From positions 108,984 to 172,983 of the forward strand of contig CANNFB010000004.1 of the NCBI GenBank assembly GCA_947503785.1: a stretch of 64,000 bases of DNA. Reading direction: 5' to 3'. Below the pieces are notes generated by a model. The model worked only from the letters and a program-made list of their open reading frames with translations. It did not search any database and was not told where the DNA came from. The position numbers and the translations under genes were made by a program. Shown here piece by piece: positions 26,570 to 35,358 of the stretch. This stretch comes from an uncultured Campylobacterales bacterium (GTDB lineage Bacteria > Campylobacterota > Campylobacteria > Campylobacterales > Arcobacteraceae). The stretch's first letter is position 1. Each line of letters opens with the position of its first letter.

Positions 26570-26647
26570 AATAATACTCCTTTATTTCATTTAGAGTATT
26601 TTATCAATAAATTTTTAATTTCTTTAAAAATATTTCAATATGTAATA

Positions 26648-27286
26648 TTATGGTGCCAATCTTTTAATAGTCCATTCATTTTTTTCATTTTTTTCATAAA
26701 GAAATCTATCGTGAAGCCTATCTTGTCCGCCTTGCCAAAATTCTATTCGAATAGGCTTAATTATATATCCACCCCAAAAGTCAGGAAAAGGAACTTCACC
26801 TTTTACAAATTTTCTTTTTATTTCATCAAATTTTTGTTCAAGCAAACTTCTTGATGTAATAATGCTACTTTGATGAGAAACCCAAGCACCTATTTGACTA
26901 CCTTTTGGACGTGAGAGAAAGTACTTTAATGAATCAGTTGTTGATATTTTTTCAATTGAACCTTCAACTTTTATTTGTCGCTCCATTGGAATCCATGAAA
27001 ATAGAGAAGCTGCATTTGGATTTTCTTCTATTTGTTTTGCTTTTTTACTTTTATAATTTGTAAAAAATACAAACCCTTCTTCATCGAAAGTTTTAAGTAA
27101 TACTGCTCTTACACTAGGCATCATATCTTTTCCAACAGTTGCTAGCATCATTGCGTTTGGTTCAGGCATTTGTTCATCTATTGCATCTTGAAACCATTTT
27201 TCAAACTGCTTAATTGGGTCTTTATTTAAATCTGGAATATCTAAACTTTTTGTAGTATACTTTCCTCTAATATGTGTTACATCCAA
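26648..27286 (-). CDS. pdxH: Pyridoxamine 5'-phosphate oxidase PdxH
   Basis: 212 residues, normal for PdxH. It oxidises pyridoxine/pyridoxamine 5'-phosphate to pyridoxal 5'-phosphate using FMN and oxygen, which fits an oxygen-respiring organism. Family strings: PSVRAVLLKTFDEEGFVFFT, NYKSKKAKQIEENP, VEGSIEKIS, the RPKGSQIGAWVSHQS block and the C-terminal FWQGGQDRLHDRF. The start is TTG 27286 with AAGGA about eight bases upstream. It lies 19 bases behind the HD-domain gene on the same strand. Confidence 0.96.
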   Translation of the reverse strand: MDVTHIRGKYTTKSLDIPDLNKDPIKQFEKWFQDAIDEQMPEPNAMMLATVGKDMMPSVRAVLLKTFDEEGFVFFTNYKSKKAKQIEENPNAASLFSWIPMERQIKVEGSIEKISTTDSLKYFLSRPKGSQIGAWVSHQSSIITSRSLLEQKFDEIKRKFVKGEVPFPDFWGGYIIKPIRIEFWQGGQDRLHDRFLYEKNEKNEWTIKRLAP

Positions 27287-27305
27287 AACTTATCCTTCTT
27301 TTTTA

Positions 27306-28988
27306 TTAGTCATCAAAAATATCAAATAGTATATCTTTTAACTCTTTTTTCATCTCATCATTTAAAACTTTTTTATTTGAATAAATATAAAATGGAACTG
27401 TATTTAACATAGATTGTTTTAACCTTTTTCTTAAAGTTGAAATCTCATCAATATTTATAAGTTCGCCTCCATCATAAAATGAAAAGTCTTTTGCAATTCC
27501 TATATTAAAAGATACTATTTGATATGCAAAAAATAAATCTTCTTCTTTATCTTCCCATTTTTGTATAAAGTTATTTAGATTATTTTCTAATTGTTTTGCA
27601 TTGTTTTTTGATATATAGCCAAAACTTTCTCTAAATTTATATCTCTCTAAAGTTGTAAAACCTAGTACTTTATAAAACTCATTTAAGTTTTTCCAAGGAC
27701 TTCTAAACTTTCTTTTTCCAAATAATACTTCTTCAAAAGAATAAAGATACTTTATATCTTCTGTACTTAATACTTCTTTTTCTTTTATTAAAAAATACTC
27801 GTTTTTAAAAAGTGAGATTAACCAGTTTTCATCAAGCATAGAAATAGTATCTAGCTTTTTTTCTGTATCTTTATTATCAAAGTTCCAAAGCATAGAAATA
27901 TTTTCAGATGTTTTCTCACCCATTTTAGGATTTTCAAAATATTTATTTGCTAAATATTGAACTACATTTTCTAAAAGAGTATCTGTTTTTGCAATACCGT
28001 GATTATAGATAACTTTTTTATAAAGATTAAATCTCATTTCTAACATATGTTCAATATCAATTAATGACATATCAAAAAAACTAAGATGAAACTTATTATC
28101 TTGCTTTACTAAAACTGCTTGCTTTGTTATCCTTATATGGTCACTAGGGCCTGTTATGTATCCACTTGCAAGCATATCTCTATTTACATAATCTAATCTA
28201 TCAGCATCAACTGTACTATCAATAAATTTATGTAAAACAGAAAAATCAAAATTATGAACTGTTTTTTCTTCTAAAATATATAAGCAAAGTTTTTCTATTA
28301 GTTTTATATATTTTTTATCAATAGATTTTTTTAATAAATCATTAATTTCATATTTAAATAATAAACTTAATAACTCTTTTCCAATAGCTTCATGTAAAAC
28401 TTCTACACCTTTGTTTGTGGTCTTATCATACATCGTTTTAAACTCGATCTCTTTTTCTACTAGAACTTCATCATTATCTTCTTTTTCTTTTATATCAAGA
28501 TAAATCTTCTTTAGTGCATTTTCAACTTGATGAGAGAAGGGTAGGTGTCCTACATCATGTAAAAGTCCTACTATTCTAATAGTTTGAAGGATTACTGTAT
28601 ATGCAATTCTATGCGATTTTGATTTTGTAGGTATTGTAAATTGGTAAAGTGCTTTGTTTTCAAAGTAATCAATATCATTTAAATCAATATCTATTTTTTC
28701 TATTTTAATTATCTGTTTAATTGCATATTTTAATCCAGTTAAAAAATCATCTTTTGTACTTTTATCTGCATTTAAAAGAGAGTTTTTAAACATGAATGAA
28801 GCTAAATGCATAGTTCCTAAAGAGTGAATGAACCTTCTAGTTGTAATTGATGGATAAGAAAAATATGCTAAAGCATTTTGTGTTACAAACTGCAATCTAT
28901 TTACTATTTTTGTTTGAAGAATTTTATCTTCTAATTTTGTATATTCTATATGATTATATATAGTATCGTTTATTAATCTATTTTGGAT
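27306..28988 (-). CDS. HD-superfamily phosphohydrolase (dGTPase/SAMHD1-like), apparent ATC start
   Basis: About 560 residues. The HD motif is HDVGHLPFSH (about residues 150-160 from the proposed start), preceded by the family's RRFIHSLGTMHL and by RLQFVTQNALAYFSYPS; DADRLDYVNRDM carries the further metal ligand. Relatives hydrolyse dNTPs or other phosphoesters. TTG 28895 would cut the conserved N-terminal INDTIYNHIE region, which reads in frame up to a TAA at 29004. In that extension there is no ATG, GTG or TTG, but ATC at 28988 has AAAAGGG six bases upstream. I place the start there. The C-terminal half is not recognised. pdxH follows. Confidence 0.78.
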   Translation of the reverse strand: MQNRLINDTIYNHIEYTKLEDKILQTKIVNRLQFVTQNALAYFSYPSITTRRFIHSLGTMHLASFMFKNSLLNADKSTKDDFLTGLKYAIKQIIKIEKIDIDLNDIDYFENKALYQFTIPTKSKSHRIAYTVILQTIRIVGLLHDVGHLPFSHQVENALKKIYLDIKEKEDNDEVLVEKEIEFKTMYDKTTNKGVEVLHEAIGKELLSLLFKYEINDLLKKSIDKKYIKLIEKLCLYILEEKTVHNFDFSVLHKFIDSTVDADRLDYVNRDMLASGYITGPSDHIRITKQAVLVKQDNKFHLSFFDMSLIDIEHMLEMRFNLYKKVIYNHGIAKTDTLLENVVQYLANKYFENPKMGEKTSENISMLWNFDNKDTEKKLDTISMLDENWLISLFKNEYFLIKEKEVLSTEDIKYLYSFEEVLFGKRKFRSPWKNLNEFYKVLGFTTLERYKFRESFGYISKNNAKQLENNLNNFIQKWEDKEEDLFFAYQIVSFNIGIAKDFSFYDGGELINIDEISTLRKRLKQSMLNTVPFYIYSNKKVLNDEMKKELKDILFDIFDD

Positions 28989-29094
28989 TTTATACCCTTT
29001 TACTTAAATTTATATTTGTAAATTTTATTGTTTATTTTATTCCAAATCTCTTTAATTCTTGATATACTCGCACAAACAAAATTATAGGAAAAAA

Positions 29095-29916
29095 ATGAAA
29101 GATTATTTATATATTTTAATAGGCTCAATATTTCTAGCAATTGGGGTAGTTTCTTTTTTACTACCAAATAATATTATCACAGGTGGATCAGCAGGTCTCT
29201 CACTACTTTTGCATCATCTATCAGCTTTTACTATTGGTTCTTTAATGATTATGATAAATTTACCACTTATTTTTTTAAGTATAAGATACTTTGGTAAAAA
29301 ATATGCGATTAAAACAATACTAACTATTATTTTAATCTCAGTTCTTATTGATATAGCAAATGAGTTTTTAGATTTAAGTGCTGTAACAGATGAAACAATA
29401 TTAGCAGCTATCTTTGGTGGTATTTGTATAGGTCTTGGTTTAGGGTTGGTAATAAAAGGAAAATCCTCTGCAGGTGGAAGTACAATAATAGCTTCAATTA
29501 TTGCTTCAAAAACTCATTATAAAGCATCAGAAGTAATACTTTTAATTGATGCTGTTATTATTGCCTTATCTATTTATGTTTTTAATGATTTAGAAAAAGC
29601 TTTATGGAGTATTTTAAGTATTTATGTCACTTCAAGAGTTATTGATATTATTTTAACAGGACGAGCTTCAAAGAAAGTTGTATATATTGTAAGTAATGAG
29701 GTTGAAAAAGTTTCACAACAGATTATCAAAAGACTAGGTGATGATGGAACAATTTTAAATGGCTCTGGTTTACATAAAGAAGAAAATAAAACAATGATTC
29801 TAATAGTAGTAGAAGTTTCAAAAATACAAGTGTTAAAAGATATTATAAAAGAGTATGACCCTGAATCTTTTCTTGTTATTACAGAAGCTTCTGAGTTATT
29901 AGGACGAGGTAATTAG
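29095..29916 (+). CDS. YitT-family membrane protein (second paralogue)
   Basis: 273 residues with the same YitT membrane domain plus DUF2179 layout as the protein at 7706: NNIITGGSAGLSLLLHHL, GLGLGLVIKGKSSAGGSTII and the C-terminal EASELLGRGN. The ATG at 29095 has AGGA about seven bases upstream; an in-frame TTG 36 bases earlier lacks one. Function is not established for the family. It is divergent from the HD gene and ends in a hairpin terminator. Confidence 0.9.
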   Translation: MKDYLYILIGSIFLAIGVVSFLLPNNIITGGSAGLSLLLHHLSAFTIGSLMIMINLPLIFLSIRYFGKKYAIKTILTIILISVLIDIANEFLDLSAVTDETILAAIFGGICIGLGLGLVIKGKSSAGGSTIIASIIASKTHYKASEVILLIDAVIIALSIYVFNDLEKALWSILSIYVTSRVIDIILTGRASKKVVYIVSNEVEKVSQQIIKRLGDDGTILNGSGLHKEENKTMILIVVEVSKIQVLKDIIKEYDPESFLVITEASELLGRGN

Positions 29917-29954
29917 CGTAAGGAGAATTTTTAATACTCACCTTACGCTTTTTA
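29915..29954. terminator. Terminator between yitT paralogue 2 and FMN reductase gene
   Basis: AGCGTAAGG (29915-29923) pairs with CCTTACGCT (29941-29949), followed by TTTTT. The stem is interrupted by a 17-base loop that can pair further (GAG with CTC). The genes on both sides converge here. Confidence 0.72.
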
Positions 29955-29965
29955 TTTATAAAGTC

Positions 29966-30472
29966 TTAGTTAGATAGTTTTTTTAATTGATTAATCATTC
30001 CAATAGCTGCTTCTTCATTTAGCTGTTTTTCATAAGTAGTTAAAAGCTCTCGAGCTAAGATATTAGCACCTAAATGTTGAAACTGAATTCTCATTGCTTG
30101 AAGACCTTTAGCTCCTCCACCACCACTATGAGTTGCAAGACCAACGATTTTATCATTAAAAGCATCTCTCCAATCTTTAGTAGCTCTTGAAGTCCAAGCC
30201 ATTGCATTATTTAGTACTGGTGGCATAACCCCATTGTATTCAGGTGCTACAATGATAAATGCTTTTAAATCTAATATTTTTGTTGCTAGGTCTAATACCA
30301 TTTCAGGTATTCCATTTTCTTCTTCTTCGATTGTACTGTATAATGGTAATCTTAAATCTACTAAATTTATAAATTCTACTTCACACTCTTGCTCAATCGC
30401 TAGTTCTTGAAGTCTTAATCCTAATTTTTGATTGTTATTTGAACTTGCTACTAATATTCCAATTTTTGACAT
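29966..30472 (-). CDS. NADPH-dependent FMN reductase-family flavoprotein
   Basis: 168 residues, flavodoxin-like fold. The phosphate-binding loop is VASSNNNQKLG, and the family motif PEYNGVMPPVLNNAMAW is present, as is LATHSGGGGAKGLQAMR. It probably reduces flavin or quinones with NAD(P)H. ATG at 30472 has AAGGAA about eight bases upstream; an upstream TTG extension of 26 residues is hydrophobic and lacks a ribosome site, so I reject it. Confidence 0.88.
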   Translation of the reverse strand: MSKIGILVASSNNNQKLGLRLQELAIEQECEVEFINLVDLRLPLYSTIEEEENGIPEMVLDLATKILDLKAFIIVAPEYNGVMPPVLNNAMAWTSRATKDWRDAFNDKIVGLATHSGGGGAKGLQAMRIQFQHLGANILARELLTTYEKQLNEEAAIGMINQLKKLSN

Positions 30473-30608
30473 TAATTTATTCCTTAATATAATATATAAT
30501 TTTGTAATTATATCCAAGCAATACTTGAGTTTGTCAGTGATAAATAGCAATAAAAAGAAAATATTGAAAATGTTTAATTTGATAGTAGATTTAAGATTAA
30601 CAACACAG

Positions 30609-30695
30609 TGGTGCGAATGGTCGGAATCGAACCGACACTCCGAAACCGGAATTGGATTTTAAGTCCAACGCGTCTACCTATTCCGCCACACTCGC
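30609..30695 (-). tRNA. tRNA-Leu (anticodon TAA)
   Basis: Cloverleaf with 7-bp acceptor GCGAGTG/CATTCGC, anticodon loop CTTAAAA, a class II variable arm, TTCGATT T-loop and encoded CCA. 87 nt, last of four tRNAs read on the minus strand. Confidence 0.96.
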
Positions 30696-30736
30696 ACTTT
30701 TGGTAGTTAATTCATATGTGTTATTAATAATAAAAA

Positions 30737-30812
30737 TGGTGGCTCGAGACAGAATCGAACTGTCGACACAAGGATTTTCAATCCTTTGCTCTACCGACTG
30801 AGCTATCGCGCC
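30737..30812 (-). tRNA. tRNA-Phe (anticodon GAA)
   Basis: Cloverleaf with anticodon loop TTGAAAA, D-loop AGTCGGTAGA, TTCGATT T-loop and encoded CCA. The acceptor GGCGCGA/TCGAGCC has one G-A mismatch at position 4. 76 nt. Confidence 0.95.
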
Positions 30813-30824
30813 ACACATAAAAAG

Positions 30825-30909
30825 TGGTGGGAAGAGAAGGACTCGAACCTTCGAAGCCGTAGGCGGCGGATTTACAATCCGCAGGATTTGACCACTCTCC
30901 AACCTTCCC
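30825..30909 (-). tRNA. tRNA-Tyr (anticodon GTA)
   Basis: Acceptor GGGAAGG/TCTTCCC, anticodon loop TTGTAAA, long variable arm with a GCGG...CCGT-type stem, TTCGAGT T-loop and encoded CCA. 85 nt. Confidence 0.95.
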
Positions 30910-30925
30910 GTTGAAAATTACTTAA

Positions 30926-31000
30926 TGGATGGGGTAGTAGGATTCGAACCTACGAATGACGGCACCAAAAGCCGTTGCCTTACCGCTTGGCCATACCCCA
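30926..31000 (-). tRNA. tRNA-Gln (anticodon TTG)
   Basis: Acceptor TGGGGTA/TACCCCA, anticodon loop TTTTGGT, TTCGAAT T-loop and encoded CCA with U as discriminator. 75 nt; first tRNA of the Gln-Tyr-Phe-Leu minus-strand cluster. Confidence 0.95.
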
Positions 31001-31074
31001 ATCATTTAAGTGGCAGAATTATAGTTACTTTATCTTTAAAGTTAGCTAAAAATCTGTCCACTTATTTAAAAAGT

Positions 31075-31449
31075 TTAAAATTTATAAGCAAGTTTAATTT
31101 GTGATGAGTTATCTTGTCTTTTATGAGCTATAAAAATACTTGTATTATTATTTAAATAGTTTGAAAAAACTGCTCCACTTAAAGCTCCAAGAACATTAAA
31201 AACCATATCTTCATTTGAAAACTTATCATCACTTAACTCTTTTGCAAGTCCAGGTAATGAAGCTATTGCTGTTGCATATGATATTTTTTCAATATCATCA
31301 AACTGTTGATAGTTTTTATGTAAAATTGTTTCACTAGCAACTCCAAAAATTGCAGAAAAACCAAAATGTTTAATAGAATTAGAATCGGCTGCATTTAAGC
31401 TAATTGCACTTAATATTGCAACTACTCCAAGTGTTTTAATAAGTTTCAT
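31075..31449 (-). CDS. Exported YfiM-like (DUF2279) protein
   Basis: 124 residues. Signal peptide MKLIKTLGVVAILSAISLNA, then DSNSIKHFGFSAIFGVASET, a hydrophobic central helix and ASLPGLAKELSD, the arrangement seen in YfiM-like proteins. The ATG at 31449 has AAGGA about eight bases upstream; a longer frame upstream overlaps the preceding gene and has no ribosome site. It begins 13 bases after the stop of the gene at 31463 on the same strand. Function unknown. Confidence 0.7.
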   Translation of the reverse strand: MKLIKTLGVVAILSAISLNAADSNSIKHFGFSAIFGVASETILHKNYQQFDDIEKISYATAIASLPGLAKELSDDKFSNEDMVFNVLGALSGAVFSNYLNNNTSIFIAHKRQDNSSQIKLAYKF

Positions 31450-31462
31450 AAATATTCCTTTT

Positions 31463-32209
31463 TTATTCGTATGGTGTTGGTACAGGTGGAAACTGCTCAA
31501 ATGATTTTTTAATTGCAGCAGAAATTGTTCTTTTAACTTTTGGATTTTGTAAAGGGTGTGAAAATTGGAAATAATCAATTGCACCTTGTTCTGTTTTTTC
31601 TCTTTTATATACAAAGGCAACTTTTTTACCAAGTTTAACACTATTTTCATAAAGTACTTTTGCATATTCGCTAATATTTGGGAACTCTTTAGAGTTGATT
31701 TTATCTCCCCATGCAAAAAATACAAACTTTCCACTAGGAATCAGGTTTACTGCATCTAGGTACATAATTTCTCTTTCAAACTCAGTGTTTTGAGCTGAAG
31801 TATAAATTTCTAAATCTTCATTGAATTTCGTTAAAAGTGATGCTACATCAACATTTTCTTCATTTAGATTAAATAAGTTTCTAATTTCAACAATTTTTCC
31901 TGCACATGATTCTCTCATTGCTTGTTTAAAAATAGTGATATATGTTTCTGCTTTTAATTCCACCATATCTCCAAAACTATCAAAGTCTTGATCTAATAAG
32001 TAATTGTTTGAATCATATCCAACTGGAGTTACTACAGGATTATATATAAAAACTGTACCAATGATATTCTTTTTTTTCTCTTTAGCTGATTTAATTTTTG
32101 CTTTCAACTCTTTAGGTGTTATAGTTTCATCTTCTGCACCAAAGTACATATAACTTGATGTTACAAAGATTTCTTCATATTTAGTTTCAATTGTTCCAAA
32201 ATACTGCAT
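31463..32209 (-). CDS. Uncharacterised cytosolic protein
   Basis: 248 residues, no signal peptide or membrane segment, mixed alpha/beta. A segment GKFVFFAWGDKINSKEFP, followed by a short FQFSHPLQNPKVKR, faintly recalls the WG...HP pattern of DUF1643-type proteins, but I do not assign it. ATG at 32209 has AAGGAATTTT upstream. It lies between the TPR-like lipoprotein operon and the YfiM-like gene; all are on the minus strand, with 60 bp to the upstream gene. Confidence 0.6.
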   Translation of the reverse strand: MQYFGTIETKYEEIFVTSSYMYFGAEDETITPKELKAKIKSAKEKKKNIIGTVFIYNPVVTPVGYDSNNYLLDQDFDSFGDMVELKAETYITIFKQAMRESCAGKIVEIRNLFNLNEENVDVASLLTKFNEDLEIYTSAQNTEFEREIMYLDAVNLIPSGKFVFFAWGDKINSKEFPNISEYAKVLYENSVKLGKKVAFVYKREKTEQGAIDYFQFSHPLQNPKVKRTISAAIKKSFEQFPPVPTPYE

Positions 32210-32269
32210 AAAATTCCTTCTTTAATTCTTTTTGAATACTATCTAATCTTGCTATATAGTTTGCTTATA

Positions 32270-34411
32270 TTATTTTTGTTTTCTTTTTTGATATATTCTT
32301 AAATTTGCACACTCTTTTATTATCTCTTCATAATATTTTGTATTCTTATAATCTTCTTTTAATTTATCAAAATATTTACCATAATTATTATCTATATATT
32401 TAAGATATACTTTGTTCTTAGTATAGCTCCATTTTCTAGAAGCATCATACGAATCTTGGGAGCTTGGATTGTAATACGAATTCTTTTTTGCAAAATTTAT
32501 ATCAAATAAAGAAAGTTCTGATTTTGCAAGCATATATGTAATTTTTGCTTTAAATTCTTCATTTTTTGCATATTTTAATGCCTTTTCATAATATTTGATA
32601 GATTCATTTATTTTTAGTAACTCTGCTTTTTTATTTACAAAAGAGTAAGTACTTCTATATACAGTAGTAATGTTATTTGCATTTCCAAAGTAACTTAAAT
32701 TAAATAATGCATTCGCATATAAATAGTTATCCATTACACTATTGGGATTTTTCTTTAATTCATCTTCTATAATCAATATCTTATCTAAGAAATTTTTTAT
32801 TGTATAAGTCTCTTTTTTTCCAGACCTATTATTCCCTTTAATAAAAGAATTAAAAGGATTGAACTTTATGTATTTATCAAGATATTCACTTTTAATTTCT
32901 CTTGCTTTTTTAAACTTTAGATTATTAATTAGCAAGGCAGTTTGGGTAGATAGTAAACTATGCGCTAAAATATAAGTGTTGTTGTTTTTTTTGATTTTCA
33001 TTTGTCTTGCATATTTACTTTTAAAGTGCTCTTCAATCTTTGATTTACTTTTAGTTTGTATAAAAGTTTTAAATTGATTTAATAACTCTAAAGTAAATGA
33101 ACTATCATTTAAATAATTAACTTTTTGACTAAGAAATTCTTTAAAATTATCATTTTGTTTTTTATATAGTTTTTCTAATATTACAAAAGTATAATCATGA
33201 ATAGCACTTGAATGATGGTCTTTATTAGAAGTTATTTGTTTTAATCTATCATAAACTGTATTTTCAGTTTTTAAGTTAATCTTTTTTAATGAATTTAAAT
33301 AAATTACATAATTTAAAGTTTCTATTTCATGATTATTTGGATAACTATTATCAAGTTCTTTTGCAATATTAGAAGCTTCCTTTAAGTTTTTCTCATATAA
33401 ATTAAAATACGATAAAGTAAGATTTATCATATACATATCATCTTTTTTTATATCTTTTAAATACCCTAAAAACTCTTTTGTCTGAAAATTACGTACATAG
33501 GTATCGTAAGTATCAAAATAGTGTTGAGAATTTAGTAAGGCTTTATATAGAATAAAATCAAACCATTTAGAATTTTTATCTATTGCATAAATATTTTTTA
33601 ATTCTTCAATTTTATTGCTGTTTTTATTTAGTGCTCTTATTGCATACATTTTAGTTTTTTCATTATTATCTTTTGTTAAAGATAATAGTTTTTGCCATTG
33701 TTTATCTGTTTTTATATAGTTAAAATTGTAGTAAGATAAATACCAATTGATTTTATTTTTATCAAATAGCTTCGAAAATTCATAAACACCTAATTCTATA
33801 TTTTTATTTCGTACAAGTGCACCTGCATAAATAGCATGAATCCAATCTTTTACTATTGTTTCACCTTTATTCTCAAGTAAGTATTTGTATTTATCATATA
33901 TTTCTAAACTATTTAGTTTTGAATAATGGGTAAGTCGTAATCCTAAATAAAAATATCTAAGTTTTAGCCAAGAGGATTTTACTGTATCTATTTTTTCTAA
34001 AGCATTTTTTATTAAAATTTCTTTTTTAATTTTTACTTGTTTTTTTGAATAATAGTGATTTATTACATGTTGTTCTTGGTCTTGCACAAAGTTTAAATAT
34101 TCAAGTGTTTCTTGATTTTTAATAAGTGATAGATTTTTTCTTTTATAAACTATTTGTTCAATTGTATTTATATCAAGATTTGCATCTAAGTGTTTTTGCC
34201 ACTCTTTTAAGTTTTCTTCTTTTGCCTTTTTTTCATACTTATAATGAAGTTCATTGTAAATACTTGGATGCTTTAGATTTTTTGGAGTATTTGAAAAGGC
34301 TAAGTCTCTTTTTTCTAAGAATAAAAAAGATCTATCATTTTCATCCCATCCTGAAGCACATGCAAATAGCGCAATATTAAATACTAGTATAAAAGATAAA
34401 ATTCTTAACAT
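32270..34411 (-). CDS. Large exported helical-repeat (TPR-like) lipoprotein, unknown function
   Basis: 713 residues. The N-terminus MLRILSFILVFNIALFACAS has a hydrophobic core and a possible lipobox (LFAC), so it may be a lipoprotein. The rest is almost entirely helical with Lys- and Tyr-rich repeats; a segment near residues 600-660 (NESIKYYEKALKYAKNEEFK, then AKITYMLAKSELS) is TPR-like. It starts two bases after the stop of the DUF3142-like gene, so the two proteins are very probably made together. I do not recognise the full-length family. Confidence 0.7.
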   Translation of the reverse strand: MLRILSFILVFNIALFACASGWDENDRSFLFLEKRDLAFSNTPKNLKHPSIYNELHYKYEKKAKEENLKEWQKHLDANLDINTIEQIVYKRKNLSLIKNQETLEYLNFVQDQEQHVINHYYSKKQVKIKKEILIKNALEKIDTVKSSWLKLRYFYLGLRLTHYSKLNSLEIYDKYKYLLENKGETIVKDWIHAIYAGALVRNKNIELGVYEFSKLFDKNKINWYLSYYNFNYIKTDKQWQKLLSLTKDNNEKTKMYAIRALNKNSNKIEELKNIYAIDKNSKWFDFILYKALLNSQHYFDTYDTYVRNFQTKEFLGYLKDIKKDDMYMINLTLSYFNLYEKNLKEASNIAKELDNSYPNNHEIETLNYVIYLNSLKKINLKTENTVYDRLKQITSNKDHHSSAIHDYTFVILEKLYKKQNDNFKEFLSQKVNYLNDSSFTLELLNQFKTFIQTKSKSKIEEHFKSKYARQMKIKKNNNTYILAHSLLSTQTALLINNLKFKKAREIKSEYLDKYIKFNPFNSFIKGNNRSGKKETYTIKNFLDKILIIEDELKKNPNSVMDNYLYANALFNLSYFGNANNITTVYRSTYSFVNKKAELLKINESIKYYEKALKYAKNEEFKAKITYMLAKSELSLFDINFAKKNSYYNPSSQDSYDASRKWSYTKNKVYLKYIDNNYGKYFDKLKEDYKNTKYYEEIIKECANLRIYQKRKQK

Positions 34412-34413
34412 TA

Positions 34414-35355
34414 TTATATTTCCTTTAGTAGTTCATCTAGATTATACTTATTTTTATATTTTATTGTATAAAAAATAATTTCTTTAAAACTATTTTTTGT
34501 GAGTTTAAAAAAGTCTTTTATAGCAAGGTTGATATCTTCTTCATTTGATTCTTCAAATCTAAAAACATCATTTTTATAAATATATCTACCTTTAAAATAT
34601 CTGCTTTTTAAAGCCTTATAAATATTAGGACTTATCATTTTAAAATCCTTATTGAAATCGCTTAAAATAACACCTTCAAAAATATCTAAAGCCTTCTCAT
34701 ATCTAAACTGTACAGCTTGAGAATATAAAGGAACAGCAAGCTTTAGTTTTAATTTATACTCATCAAAATTATAGTGATATTTTTTTGCAATACTATTATC
34801 TAAAATGGAGTTTTCAGTCTCTTTTTTAGTAATATCAGACATATTATAATACATCAGCAAGCCATAATCAACAGGAGGAATTCCTGTTTTATCATAATAC
34901 TTTATTTGATGTAATCTTATAGTGGCACTTAGAGTTTTATTTAACTTCTTTTTTAAGTCAATTAATAGTTTAAAGTAGTTGCTTTTTGATTGATTTGACC
35001 AATCGCAATCTATTTGTATCTCATCATATTTAAACCCTAAAGTACTAATTCTTAAGATAATAGCTCTTGAAACTTCCTTATAATCAACATTTTTCATTGT
35101 TTCATTTGTTATATAAACAACAGGAACAAAACCTTCTTTAGGTTTTTGTTTAAAGTTTGTACCTATAACTTCAAGTTTTGTGGAGTAGACAATATCGAGT
35201 ATTTTTATATATAGTTTATCTTTTATATTCTTTTGATTGTAAGTATTACTCCAATGATAAAAAGAGTAAGTTAAGTTTTTTTTACTAGGTATCAAGAAGA
35301 ATATTAAAAAGATTATAATAGCAAGACTAATAAAAGTAAATAGTATTTTTTTCAT
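34414..35355 (-). CDS. DUF3142-like TIM-barrel protein, membrane-anchored or secreted
   Basis: 313 residues. An N-terminal hydrophobic helix (ILFTFISLAIIIFLIFFLIP) acts as anchor or signal. The segments GFVPVVYITNE, YDEIQIDCDWS, YFKLLIDLKKKLNKTLSATI and VDYGLLMYYNM follow the strands of a glycoside-hydrolase-18-like barrel, and the DUF3142 family has this same layout. IQIDCDW sits where GH18 enzymes carry DxxDxDxE, but the catalytic Glu is not obvious. It is four to five bases from neighbours on both sides in the selA-selB run. A sugar-polymer role is possible. Confidence 0.62.
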   Translation of the reverse strand: MKKILFTFISLAIIIFLIFFLIPSKKNLTYSFYHWSNTYNQKNIKDKLYIKILDIVYSTKLEVIGTNFKQKPKEGFVPVVYITNETMKNVDYKEVSRAIILRISTLGFKYDEIQIDCDWSNQSKSNYFKLLIDLKKKLNKTLSATIRLHQIKYYDKTGIPPVDYGLLMYYNMSDITKKETENSILDNSIAKKYHYNFDEYKLKLKLAVPLYSQAVQFRYEKALDIFEGVILSDFNKDFKMISPNIYKALKSRYFKGRYIYKNDVFRFEESNEEDINLAIKDFFKLTKNSFKEIIFYTIKYKNKYNLDELLKEI

Positions 35356-35358
35356 AAT

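Noticed and set aside
30432..30902. Open frames across the tRNA cluster on both strands
   Set aside because: They coincide with the tRNA genes, and their peptides are translated tRNA sequence.
34126..34380. 84-codon open frame antisense to the TPR-like lipoprotein gene
   Set aside because: Composition mirrors the opposite strand; no ribosome site or family.
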